Assembly: GCA_049322335.1 (NCBI GenBank)
Contig: JBMORL010000066.1
Location: 1 to 13,821 of the forward strand
From: JBMORL01 sp049322335
Lineage (GTDB): Bacteria; Bacteroidota; Bacteroidia; Flavobacteriales_D; UBA2798
Direction: 5' to 3'
Length of the DNA: 13,821 bases
The notes below the pieces were generated by a model. That model was given only the letters and a program-made list of their open reading frames with translations. It ran no database searches and was not told where the DNA came from. Both the position numbers and the translations under genes were made by a program. Shown here one piece after another: positions 1-6,660 of the stretch; within the stretch, counting starts at the first letter, position 1, and every line of letters starts with the position of its first letter.

Positions 1-34
1 AAATTATTTATTTATCATTTTTTTAATCTTTTCA

Positions 35-280
35 TCAATAAAACTCCTCAATCATAATCTTCTCCAAATACTCATCCGGAATCGACCGGGTGGAAACTGT
101 TTTCATCTGCAATGATCTTCCGTTTTCGGTACGGGCTTCCACCAAAAAACAATACAGTGCGAACAGGGCTACAATATTCCTGTGGTCTTCATAAATATGA
201 ATAAGAAAACCGTCTTTCATTACCAGTTGCTCTTTCGACCGGGTATTGAAAAGCAAAAACTCTTCTTCGCTCAGTTCCAT
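35..280 (-). CDS. Hypothetical 81-residue protein downstream of the AOS/GNAT fusion gene
   Basis: I do not recognise this protein. It is 81 residues, rich in Glu and other charged residues, and has no signal peptide or clear membrane segment. A hydrophobic stretch near residues 36-46 (NIVALFALYCF) looks like a buried strand or helix. The ATG lies 8 bases after the TAG stop of the 853-residue gene on the same strand, so the two are almost certainly co-transcribed and probably translationally linked. That placement is the main argument that it is real. It could be a partner or small regulatory subunit of the fusion enzyme, but this is inference from position only. The TGA stop is at 35-37, so the gene is complete in the window. 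Confidence 0.7.
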   Translation of the reverse strand: MELSEEEFLLFNTRSKEQLVMKDGFLIHIYEDHRNIVALFALYCFLVEARTENGRSLQMKTVSTRSIPDEYLEKIMIEEFY

Positions 281-288
281 TTTTTCGG

Positions 289-2850
289 CTAACGTTTTAC
301 GGGTATGTGTTGTTTGGAAAGGGAATAAGACGCCAGCGACTCGAAAATATAATTGTCGTTGGCATAAATATAGGCCGCGTATTCCATGGGAATGCCTCCG
401 ACTTTTTTCTTTTCCACCGGTGCAGAAAAACCAAGATTCACTGTTTTTTTGCCCAGGTGAACCGCCCGTTCCACAAAACGAAATAACGCCTCGCGATAGG
501 GACTACCCGCACATCCGTGATCGTAGTCAATACCTATCACCATCGGATTATAGGTTTCCTTTCCTACATGAATAAATACAACCGTAATTATTTTTCCCCC
601 GGCATTGTTTTCTTTTATCACCATCACTTCCCATTCCCTGTTTTCATAAACATTTTCAAAAAAAGATTCTGGTAAATTAAAAGTATTTAGTTCAAGATTT
701 TTTGTCTTTACGTTTTTGTAAAGCCTGTAGAAAAGTTTTTTTGTTTTTTCATCAGGACGAATTATAAACTCTGTTTTAAATTCGTTACTATACTTCAGTA
801 TTTCAGAACGAATATGCCTGCGTGTTTTATAAGATTGTTTGGAAATATAGTTTTCCATGTTTTCACCAATAAGATTATTTACCACAAACTTGTCCGGCAT
901 TTTGGTTTTAAAATAGCCGTTGGCCAACATGATTTCTTCGGTTTGTTCATCATTAAAATCAATATCGCGCAAAATCACTACCTGGGCTTCGTTGTTATAT
1001 TGCAGTTCATTTATTTTTTCCAGCAAAAGATTTTTCACTCCCGGCCAGCCATTTTCTGTTTTATCAATAAATAAATGTTCTCCTTCGGTAAGCATCGAAC
1101 CCATCATCAACACGCGCGAAGTTTTGTAATATGGCCCTGATAAACTTCTTATTTCTTCCACCTGCTCCGAAATCTCAGCCGGAGCCAGCATATCATCTTT
1201 CATTAACGTGGTGGTAAGAAAGGTGGCGGCCACTGTCCTGCTGCCTTTTTTTACCAGTAAGTAATCAAACTCCCATTTGTTTTCAGGCAACTTCCCGTTC
1301 TTAAATGTGTCTTCCAATATCCGTAAACCGTTATAATCAAAACTTCCGCTATCTCCGAAAATGGCATCCCATTCATCCCGGCCCATCTCGGTTACCGAAT
1401 GAAAATGCAGCAGCCGCAACTCGGAGGAATTTTTTGAGCACCGATAGCCATCGGGATCATGTTTGATATCTGGTATTATTTCCTGTTGAACATTTTGTTG
1501 ATCTAAACCCGGCATTTGCTGACTAAAAACTGCTGGCTGAGGACTACCAACCGCCAACTGAGAACTGCCATCTGCCGATTGCCAACTGCCGGCTGCCAAC
1601 TGGCTTCTGAATGCCTTAGCAATTCCTTCTATAGTGAAATTTTCTTCTTCCAGCGCCATTTGCAATGCAAAAGAAAGATTTTCGATCATATTTTCTATCT
1701 GCGAAAAGGTGTGCAATCTTGTTATTGTAAATCGTATGCCTGAATTTTTCATGGGCACAGCGGGAAAAGTGCCGATGTTGAGATAAAATCCTTTTTCCAT
1801 CATAAACTGTAAAATGCGCCAGGCAATTTTAGGTAAAGAAACCCCGATAAAAAAAACCGGTGAAGGAGATTGCGCCACCAGCGGCAATCCGTATTTTTTT
1901 ATCTGAAGATTAGTGTACAGAATGTTTTGCTGAAGATCTTCCTGTAGTTGTATAATTTCATCTGTGAGATGAATTTTTGCAGAGGCAATAGCTGCACCAA
2001 GCGTAGCCGGTTGTATAGGCCCTGAAGTAATGAGCGGCCCTCCGCATGTCCTTACTTTTCTTGCCATATCATTATCCGGAAAAACAACCACTGAGCCACC
2101 GGTAGCAAAGGCTTTGGCCAGTGAAGTAGCTACGATCATCCGCGGATGCATATCTATTTTGGAAAGCACATATCCGCGCCCGTGTTTGCCAAAACAACTC
2201 ATGCCGTGTGCATCGTCAAGATACAAATGAAAACCATCATAACGGTGAAGAAGCTGCTGCAGTTCATCCAGCGGAGCGGCATCGCCATACATCGAATAAA
2301 TACCATCTGCCATATACCACACCTTCCGGTGAGTGGCTTTCAGTTCATTGATCTTTTCTTCCAGCAGGTCCATCCGGTTATGGCGCATCATTTCAACGGT
2401 AATACCTCTTGGCTTCAGCAGGTTTACAGCAGTCTGCACCGAGTTATGAACCTGGTGATCGATGATTACCGCATCATCATTGCCTACTACCACGGGAATA
2501 ACAGCGATGTGGGCAAGACTGGTGGTAGGAGCAATCACTACCGGGTGGCCAAAAATCTGTTCGAACAAATGCTCCAGTTCGGCATATTGTCCTGTTGAAA
2601 TGTAAGCGCGCGAAGAAGAAAACTGTGTGCCATATCGTATAACTGCATCAACAGCCCCTGATCGCAGCCTTTCGTCAAATTCAAGCCCTAAATAGCTGCA
2701 TGAGCCAAAATTTATTACCTCACAACCATTTATCTGAAGTTTGTTTTCTTTAAATGTTTCGGTTCCTGTATAAAGATGAAGCACTCCTTTTTTTACTCCT
2801 TCGGTAATTACCCCGTCCACGGTGTCAAGAAAAGTGTATTGATTTCCCAT
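289..2850 (-). CDS. Bifunctional PLP-dependent alpha-oxoamine synthase-like / GNAT-like acyltransferase fusion protein
   Basis: An 853-residue two-domain enzyme. Residues 1 to about 405 look like a fold-type I PLP enzyme of the alpha-oxoamine synthase group (8-amino-7-oxononanoate synthase, 2-amino-3-ketobutyrate CoA ligase, serine palmitoyltransferase). Visible marks are DHQVHNS (131-137, PLP-stacking His region), DDAHG (212-216, Asp binding the PLP pyridine N and a conserved His), GKHGRG (221-226) and SLAKAFATGGS with K246 as the Schiff-base lysine. Family members condense an amino acid with an acyl thioester and lose CO2. Residues about 415-475 form a Ser/Gln/Ala-rich linker built from a heptapeptide repeat. 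Residues about 480-853 resemble GNAT/FemAB-type acyltransferases, with a basic RRHIRSE segment near 680 and an LGFSAP-type C-terminal motif. Bacteroidota proteins with this pairing are annotated as bifunctional aminotransferase/GNAT proteins. The substrate is unknown; an aminolipid role is a hypothesis. The ATG at 2850 is the first in frame. The gene is divergent from the STAS/kinase operon and is followed after 8 bases by an 81-residue protein. Confidence 0.88.
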   Translation of the reverse strand: MGNQYTFLDTVDGVITEGVKKGVLHLYTGTETFKENKLQINGCEVINFGSCSYLGLEFDERLRSGAVDAVIRYGTQFSSSRAYISTGQYAELEHLFEQIFGHPVVIAPTTSLAHIAVIPVVVGNDDAVIIDHQVHNSVQTAVNLLKPRGITVEMMRHNRMDLLEEKINELKATHRKVWYMADGIYSMYGDAAPLDELQQLLHRYDGFHLYLDDAHGMSCFGKHGRGYVLSKIDMHPRMIVATSLAKAFATGGSVVVFPDNDMARKVRTCGGPLITSGPIQPATLGAAIASAKIHLTDEIIQLQEDLQQNILYTNLQIKKYGLPLVAQSPSPVFFIGVSLPKIAWRILQFMMEKGFYLNIGTFPAVPMKNSGIRFTITRLHTFSQIENMIENLSFALQMALEEENFTIEGIAKAFRSQLAAGSWQSADGSSQLAVGSPQPAVFSQQMPGLDQQNVQQEIIPDIKHDPDGYRCSKNSSELRLLHFHSVTEMGRDEWDAIFGDSGSFDYNGLRILEDTFKNGKLPENKWEFDYLLVKKGSRTVAATFLTTTLMKDDMLAPAEISEQVEEIRSLSGPYYKTSRVLMMGSMLTEGEHLFIDKTENGWPGVKNLLLEKINELQYNNEAQVVILRDIDFNDEQTEEIMLANGYFKTKMPDKFVVNNLIGENMENYISKQSYKTRRHIRSEILKYSNEFKTEFIIRPDEKTKKLFYRLYKNVKTKNLELNTFNLPESFFENVYENREWEVMVIKENNAGGKIITVVFIHVGKETYNPMVIGIDYDHGCAGSPYREALFRFVERAVHLGKKTVNLGFSAPVEKKKVGGIPMEYAAYIYANDNYIFESLASYSLSKQHIPVKR
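1514..1604. repeat. Degenerate heptanucleotide tandem array, consensus (R)ACTGCC, about 13 units, inside a coding region
   Basis: Read on the plus strand, the DNA falls into consecutive 7-base units such as AACTGCT, GGCTGAG, AACTGAG, AACTGCC, ATCTGCC, GATTGCC, AACTGCC, GGCTGCC and AACTGGC. The clearest part is 1528-1604 (11 units), with two more degenerate units at 1514-1527. Three units equal 21 bases, so on the coding (minus) strand the array gives a heptapeptide repeat: SQLAAGS, WQSADGS, SQLAVGS, PQPAVFS. It lies in the linker between the PLP and GNAT-like domains of the fusion enzyme. Adding or losing one unit would shift the frame and separate the two domains. Confidence 0.85.
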
Positions 2851-2877
2851 TGCTTTTGTGTTTTTATTGTGAATGCG

Positions 2878-2906
2878 CTAACTTAATTCACTGATTCCGA
2901 GGGAAA
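2878..2906 (-). promoter_or_regulatory. Possible promoter of the fusion gene (TTTC-N17-TAAGTTAG)
   Basis: On the minus strand, TAAGTTAG (2885-2878) matches the Bacteroidota -7 box TAnnTTTG in five of its six fixed positions. A TTTC (2906-2903) lies 17 bases upstream, near the expected place of a -33 TTTG/TTG. This would start transcription about 20 bases before the ATG at 2850. The match is imperfect and was found by eye. Confidence 0.35.
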
Positions 2907-2953
2907 CATCGTGGAAATCCGGTAGTTCTGTATCGCTGACTAAGTAGTTTTAC

Positions 2954-2971
2954 TTACGTAATTTTACGTAA
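2954..2971. promoter_or_regulatory. Twin palindromic octamers TTACGTAA, 10 bp centre to centre (candidate operator)
   Basis: Two identical perfect palindromes, TTACGTAA at 2954-2961 and 2964-2971, are separated by two T residues, so their centres are 10 bp apart and face the same side of the helix. They lie between two divergent genes and directly upstream of a possible -33 element of the plus-strand gene. Two phased identical dyads are what paired dimers of a helix-turn-helix regulator would bind. The regulator is not known; the NarL-family protein encoded at 4542-5228 is a candidate by proximity. Confidence 0.5.
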
Positions 2972-2973
2972 TA

Positions 2974-3000
2974 TTTGGTGTGCTTTTTTTGTTAACTTTA
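2974..3000 (+). promoter_or_regulatory. Possible promoter of the STAS-like/kinase operon (TTTG ... TAACTTTA)
   Basis: TAACTTTA (2993-3000) matches five of the six fixed positions of the Bacteroidota -7 box TAnnTTTG, and a TTTG stands at 2974-2977. The 15-base gap is shorter than usual for such promoters. Transcription would begin only a few bases before the ATG at 3012, giving a very short leader. The second TTACGTAA palindrome ends 3 bases before the TTTG. Confidence 0.35.
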
Positions 3001-3011
3001 CTTTTCTTAAA

Positions 3012-3401
3012 ATGGAAACAGTATTAGATACTCCTTTTGTCCATCTGGAAATAAAAGATGGTATTATGGTAGGTTATTATAAAGCCAATAAGACCATAAC
3101 ACTGGATATTGCGAAAGAAATAGCCAGGGAACGTTATGAAACTTTCGGACGTCTTTCTTATCCTGTTTTAATTTTTGACAAGGGAGTTCATTCAATCGAC
3201 AAAGCCGCCCGTGATTTTTTTGCTTCCAAAGAAGGGAACATTGGTGTAACGGCCGGGGCAGTAGTGGTGAAGTCGAGTTTTACGATGATGATGGTAAATT
3301 TTATTTTCCAGATCAGCCGCCCGGTAATTCCGTGTAAAATATTTACAGACGAAGAGAAAGCTATCGTATGGCTGAATAAATATAAAAACAGCGTCCGCTG
3401 A
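3012..3401 (+). CDS. Small STAS/SEC14-like (SpoIIAA-like) domain protein
   Basis: A 129-residue soluble protein. Its pattern is an N-terminal strand pair (VHLEIKDGIMVGYYKA), a helix with an Ala/Glu-rich face, a short strand ending in LIFDKGV, then AGAVVVKSSFTMMMVNFIF and a C-terminal PCKIFTDEEKAIVWL helix. This is the look of small Bacteroidota STAS/SEC14-like proteins, in which the last helix follows an FTDEEKAxxWL motif. STAS-type domains often act as switch or sensor modules. It has no signal peptide or membrane segment. The stop codon overlaps the ATG of the kinase by one base (TGATG), so translation is probably coupled, and it is likely a regulator or sensory partner of that kinase (inference). 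The family call rests on pattern, not on an alignment. Confidence 0.75.
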   Translation: METVLDTPFVHLEIKDGIMVGYYKANKTITLDIAKEIARERYETFGRLSYPVLIFDKGVHSIDKAARDFFASKEGNIGVTAGAVVVKSSFTMMMVNFIFQISRPVIPCKIFTDEEKAIVWLNKYKNSVR

Positions 3402-4564
3402 TGCTGATAGAAGACGTAAACCAATTATTGCTGCAGTATGCTTCGGGAAATTTTTCGAAGCGTGGAATTGTTACAGGCACCCGTGATGATATGGATGCCC
3501 TGATCAGCGGAATTAATATGCTGGGAGAAGAGCTGCAGGATTCCACTGTTTCCAAAAACTATTTCATGTCTGTTTTCAATGCGGTGAACGACATGATTAT
3601 TGTTTTGGATAAAAACAACAGGGTGCACAATATGAACCGTGCGGCTTACCGCTTTTTGGGTTATTCGGAAACGGCCGAGCTTTCCATGAAGCTGGAAGAT
3701 TTTTTTTCCGACCGCAGCGAGCCGGTTTTTATCCAGCTGAAAAAAGAACTCCGCGGAAAAGAACATTACGCTTTCGATTCATATTTCCGTTCGTTGTTGA
3801 GCGGTATTATACCGGTTCATTGTTCATGCAGTAAAATTGTAAATAAATCGCGGCAAACGGAGTATTACCTGGTGGTAGCAAGAGATACCACAGAACAGAA
3901 GAAGGCCGAAAACATGATTCTTCACGCTATTGTGGAAACCCAGGAAAACGAACAGAAAAGAGTGGCCGAAGATTTACATGATTCACTCGGACAGCAGCTA
4001 AGCGCTATCCGTTATTTTCTCAATTCTTTCCAGTCGAAAAATGATAAGGATGTGGCGATCGGTATTGATTCATTCAACAGCACATTGAAAATTATTGACG
4101 ATGCTATTTCCAACCTGCGGTACATTTGTTTTAACCTCTTGCCGGGATCACTTTCGCAATGCGGGCTGGCCGACTCTATCCACCAGCTGGTGTTTATGCT
4201 TAATACGCAGGATAAAATAAAAATCCGTTTCAGCCACGATGACGGAACCATCAACCTGAAAAAAGAAGCAGAAATATCCATGTACCGCGTAGTGCAGGAA
4301 TTTTTGAATAACAGCCTGAAACATTCCGAAGCAAAAAATATACGCATCCTGTTAACCACCGGTGACTATGTAATGATTCAGCTTTCGGATGACGGAAAAG
4401 GATTTGACACCGGTAAAAAAAATGTATACAAAGGCAACGGGCTGAACAATATGAATTCGCGCATGAAAGCGTTTAAAGGTGAATTTAAATTAGTGCGCGA
4501 AAAAGGAAAAGGAACTCAGGTAACCATAAAAATTCCCAATCATGCTGGAGGAAACCCCTATTAA
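3401..4564 (+). CDS. Soluble PAS-domain sensor histidine kinase (HisKA_3/HATPase, NarX-like family)
   Basis: A 387-residue kinase that should phosphorylate itself and then the regulator encoded next to it. Residues 1-52 resemble a HAMP-like linker (LLQYASGNFSKR, then GTRDDMDALISGINMLGEEL) but no membrane helix precedes it. Residues about 55-165 form a PAS domain ending in VVARDTTEQKKAE. The HisKA_3 dimerisation helix carries the phospho-acceptor H193 in AEDLHDSLGQQLS. The ATPase domain shows an N box around E300-N304 (EFLNNSLKHS), DDGKGFD at 330-336 and GNGL at 345-348. With no membrane segment it should sense a cytosolic signal or work through the STAS-like protein. The start overlaps the upstream stop by 1 base, and the 3' end overlaps the regulator gene by 23 bases. 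All catalytic motifs are intact. Confidence 0.93.
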   Translation: MLIEDVNQLLLQYASGNFSKRGIVTGTRDDMDALISGINMLGEELQDSTVSKNYFMSVFNAVNDMIIVLDKNNRVHNMNRAAYRFLGYSETAELSMKLEDFFSDRSEPVFIQLKKELRGKEHYAFDSYFRSLLSGIIPVHCSCSKIVNKSRQTEYYLVVARDTTEQKKAENMILHAIVETQENEQKRVAEDLHDSLGQQLSAIRYFLNSFQSKNDKDVAIGIDSFNSTLKIIDDAISNLRYICFNLLPGSLSQCGLADSIHQLVFMLNTQDKIKIRFSHDDGTINLKKEAEISMYRVVQEFLNNSLKHSEAKNIRILLTTGDYVMIQLSDDGKGFDTGKKNVYKGNGLNNMNSRMKAFKGEFKLVREKGKGTQVTIKIPNHAGGNPY

Positions 4565-5228
4565 AATTCTGCTGGCAGATGACCATAAAATGGTTCGTGC
4601 CGGCATGAAACAAATGCTGATGAGCTGCGAAAGGCTGGATTGCGAAATTGATGAAGCCGATTCGGGGAAAGAAGCTATACGTAAGGTCGGATACCGTAAG
4701 TATGACATTATTTTTATGGACATGAAAATGCCCGATATGGATGGCATTGAAGCGACAAAAAAAATACTGAAACTGCGCTACCAGAATATTGTAGGGCTTA
4801 GCATGCATGCCGAAATTTATTTTGCCAACAGCATGCTGGAGGCTGGAGCAAGAGGATACATGCTGAAAAATGCGGGGCCGGAAGAATTAACCAATGCTAT
4901 TCTCACCGTTATGAGTGGCGATATCTGGATCAGTAACGAGGTTTCAATAAACATTATCCGCCATCTTAAAAACCAGATCCGCAACGAAAAACCGCTGCTT
5001 TCCAAACGTAGCGTGTATGAATTGTTATCCAAACGCGAGAAAGAAATTTTGCAGATGATTGTAAATGACATGACCAACGAAAACATTTGCCGCGAACTAA
5101 AACTAAGCCGCAGAACGGTAGAAACCCATCGTAAAAATATCATGAACAAATTCAGGGTAAGTACCGCAGCAGGACTTGTAAAAATGGCTATCGAGTCGAA
5201 ACTCGTGGATACTACTTCGAACGCTTAA
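4542..5228 (+). CDS. NarL/FixJ-family response regulator, cognate to the PAS kinase
   Basis: A 228-residue transcription regulator. The receiver domain (1 to about 125) has the acidic pair D13/D14 (ADDHKMVRAG), phospho-acceptor D60 (FMDMKMPDMDG), switch residue S87 (GLSMH) and K109 (YMLKNA). A LuxR-type helix-turn-helix covers about 162-215 (LSKREKEILQMI, then SRRTVETHRKNIMNKF). The interdomain region is somewhat longer than in the other regulator of this window. The gene starts 23 bases inside the kinase gene in another frame, so the two are co-translated and almost surely form a pair. Its 3' end runs 17 bases into the convergent thioredoxin-like gene. Its target is not known; the paired palindromes upstream of its own operon are the nearest candidate site. 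Confidence 0.95.
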   Translation: MLEETPIKILLADDHKMVRAGMKQMLMSCERLDCEIDEADSGKEAIRKVGYRKYDIIFMDMKMPDMDGIEATKKILKLRYQNIVGLSMHAEIYFANSMLEAGARGYMLKNAGPEELTNAILTVMSGDIWISNEVSINIIRHLKNQIRNEKPLLSKRSVYELLSKREKEILQMIVNDMTNENICRELKLSRRTVETHRKNIMNKFRVSTAAGLVKMAIESKLVDTTSNA

Positions 5229-5853
5229 TGCTGCAACCCACCGCTTTGGTTTCGGAAGTAGTAATGGCTTTACCGCTTTTTACTTCGCGCAATGCCATCT
5301 GCAAATAATGCGATGTTACTTCTTTCGGTGACTTTACATTATCATCAATAGCTCCTTTGTAGATGAGTTTCATATCGCTTCCGAATAAAAACACATGCGG
5401 AGTGGTTTTAGCCCCAAACGCATTGGCCAGTTGCGAACCTGTATCCATCACATAATAACTTTTGTATTTTTTGTCTTTGGCGCGGGCCTGCATATTGGCA
5501 AAGGAATCGTCACCATCACGTTTGGCTTCGTTGGAATTTACCAGCACCATTCCTATACCCACTGATTTGCAAATGCTGTATAATCCGTTATAACGGCCTT
5601 CCCATCCTTCACTTTCTTCGCCACCTACTACAAACGGGCAACTGTTGCAGGAAAAAACCACCAGCAATCCGCTTTCTTTTTTGATATCATTCAAAGAAAG
5701 TTCTTTTTCCGAAACATCTTTCATTTTTACATCCGCCAAAGGAGCGGCATCGCCAATATTCAGCGTGGGATATTCTTCGGGCATAAATGTGGTAAATGCC
5801 AATGCAGAGATAACTACTGCCGCTAAAAGAGGGAAGCCAAATTTTGTTTTCAT
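5212..5853 (-). CDS. Exported thioredoxin-like (redoxin) protein
   Basis: A 213-residue protein with an N-terminal signal peptide (Lys-containing start, hydrophobic core about 8-23) and a thioredoxin-fold redoxin domain. The active site is C69-N-S-C72-P (VVFSCNSCPFVV), in the usual place after the first central strand. The cis-proline motif is TTPHVF near residue 150. A further cysteine (C207) near the C-terminus in AVGCSIK seems to be a family mark of such exported redoxins. It should act as a thiol-disulfide oxidoreductase or reductant in the periplasm; its partner is unknown. It is not in an operon: it has its own upstream region and converges with the regulator at 4542-5228, overlapping it by 17 bases. 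As far as I recall, relatives often end GCSIKW, whereas this one ends GCSIKRSK, so the tail may have been reshaped by the overlap. Confidence 0.88.
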   Translation of the reverse strand: MKTKFGFPLLAAVVISALAFTTFMPEEYPTLNIGDAAPLADVKMKDVSEKELSLNDIKKESGLLVVFSCNSCPFVVGGEESEGWEGRYNGLYSICKSVGIGMVLVNSNEAKRDGDDSFANMQARAKDKKYKSYYVMDTGSQLANAFGAKTTPHVFLFGSDMKLIYKGAIDDNVKSPKEVTSHYLQMALREVKSGKAITTSETKAVGCSIKRSK

Positions 5854-5875
5854 ACTGCTGTTTTTTTAAGGACGA

Positions 5876-5883
5876 TAAATATA
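5876..5883 (-). promoter_or_regulatory. Possible -7 box of the thioredoxin-like gene (TATATTTA)
   Basis: On the minus strand TATATTTA (5883-5876) differs from TAnnTTTG only in the last base and lies 22 bases before the ATG at 5853. No convincing -33 TTG was found at a fitting distance, so this rests on one element. The remaining 5884-5982 region holds only AT-rich DNA and an imperfect dyad with AATGT/ACATT arms near 5953-5973. Confidence 0.3.
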
Positions 5884-5982
5884 GGGAAAAAATTGCATGG
5901 GTGTTTTTAATAGGGTGAAAAAGGGCTTTTTATGTGAAAAATACCCGGGATAATGTGTCCGATAGTGACATTTTTAACCTTA

Positions 5983-6642
5983 TCACCCTGCCAAACCGTT
6001 TTTAATAGCAAACCGTATCAACCCGGCAATGTTATGTACATCCAGTTTTTTCATCAGGTTGGTGCGGTGAGTATCTACGGTACGGTGAGAAATAAATAAT
6101 TTATCTCCTATTTCTTTGTTAGACAATCCTTCAGCAATCTGTTTCAGGATTTCTTTTTCGCGGTCGGTGAGCTGAGAGAACAGAACCGTGTCGGAAGGTT
6201 TTAATGAAAAATTTTCTTTTTGTGCTTCTTTATTTTGCGACAGCCGGATCACTTCTTCCGAAAAATATTTTTTTCCGCCTGTGATCACATCAATGGCTTT
6301 GAGTAATTCTTCCTGGTCGGAATTTTTCAGCAGGTATCCATCTGCCTCACTATCCATTACTTTTTTAATCAACGCGGGTTCATCGTGCATGGAAAGTACC
6401 AGTATTTTTATTCCGGGATATTTTTTTTTGATTTGCAGCGTTGCTTCAATTCCGTTCATCACCGGCATGTCAATGTCCATCAGCACAAGATGAATTTTAA
6501 TTGTATCACAAATTTTCACGGCCTGCTCACCATTTCCGGCTGCTGCAGAAAAATGAAGATTTTCTTTCAGCGCAATGGTATTTTTCAGTCCGTCCACTAC
6601 CAGCTGATGGTCGTCACAAATAAGTATGTTGATTTTATCCAC
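5983..6642 (-). CDS. NarL/FixJ-family response regulator, cognate to the TPR kinase
   Basis: A 219-residue regulator. The receiver has D10/D11 (ICDDHQLVVDG), phospho-acceptor D56 (LMDIDMPVMNG), switch S84 (VLSMHDE) and K106 (YLLKNSD). The LuxR-type helix-turn-helix is at about 160-215 (LTDREKEILKQIAEGLSNKEIG, split by a helix turn, then SHRTVDTHRTNLMKKL). The start is a GTG at 6642: no ATG occurs in frame before residue 55, and starting there would delete the acidic pair, so GTG is well supported. It lies 18 bases after the stop of the TPR kinase and is surely its partner. A perfect TATATTTG box sits in that gap, so separate transcription is possible. The target genes are not known. Confidence 0.94.
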   Translation of the reverse strand: MDKINILICDDHQLVVDGLKNTIALKENLHFSAAAGNGEQAVKICDTIKIHLVLMDIDMPVMNGIEATLQIKKKYPGIKILVLSMHDEPALIKKVMDSEADGYLLKNSDQEELLKAIDVITGGKKYFSEEVIRLSQNKEAQKENFSLKPSDTVLFSQLTDREKEILKQIAEGLSNKEIGDKLFISHRTVDTHRTNLMKKLDVHNIAGLIRFAIKNGLAG

Positions 6643-6647
6643 TGGTG

Positions 6648-6655
6648 CAAATATA
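6648..6655 (-). promoter_or_regulatory. Perfect TAnnTTTG box (TATATTTG) in the kinase-regulator gap
   Basis: On the minus strand TATATTTG (6655-6648) fits the Bacteroidota -7 consensus exactly and ends 5 bases before the GTG start of the regulator. Transcription from it would begin at or very near the start codon, giving a leaderless message. The nearest upstream TTTG is only 11 bases away, which is too close for a normal -33 element, so the box may be chance. Confidence 0.3.
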
Positions 6656-6660
6656 ATGGA

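Noticed and set aside
246..575. 109-codon plus-strand frame across the end of the fusion gene and the 81-residue gene
   Set aside because: It is antisense to two tightly spaced minus-strand genes and shows no domain, signal peptide or upstream promoter box.
1514..1604. CRISPR array
   Set aside because: The period is 7 bases with no spacers, and the units are degenerate; it is a simple tandem repeat within a coding frame.
1516..1743. Plus-strand 75-codon frame with a repetitive RQLRTAICRLPTAGCQL-like stretch
   Set aside because: It is the other strand of the heptamer array and of the well-supported fusion gene; the repetitive peptide is a product of the 7-base period, not a gene.
2146..2598. 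150-codon plus-strand open frame
   Set aside because: It lies wholly inside the PLP domain of the fusion gene, where the minus-strand frame carries the conserved catalytic motifs; it has no recognisable domain.
5926..5945. AAAAAG-GG-CTTTTT dyad as a terminator between the redoxin and the regulator
   Set aside because: The centre is only two bases, too small for an RNA hairpin loop, and the stem is almost all A-T; it is likely chance in AT-rich DNA.
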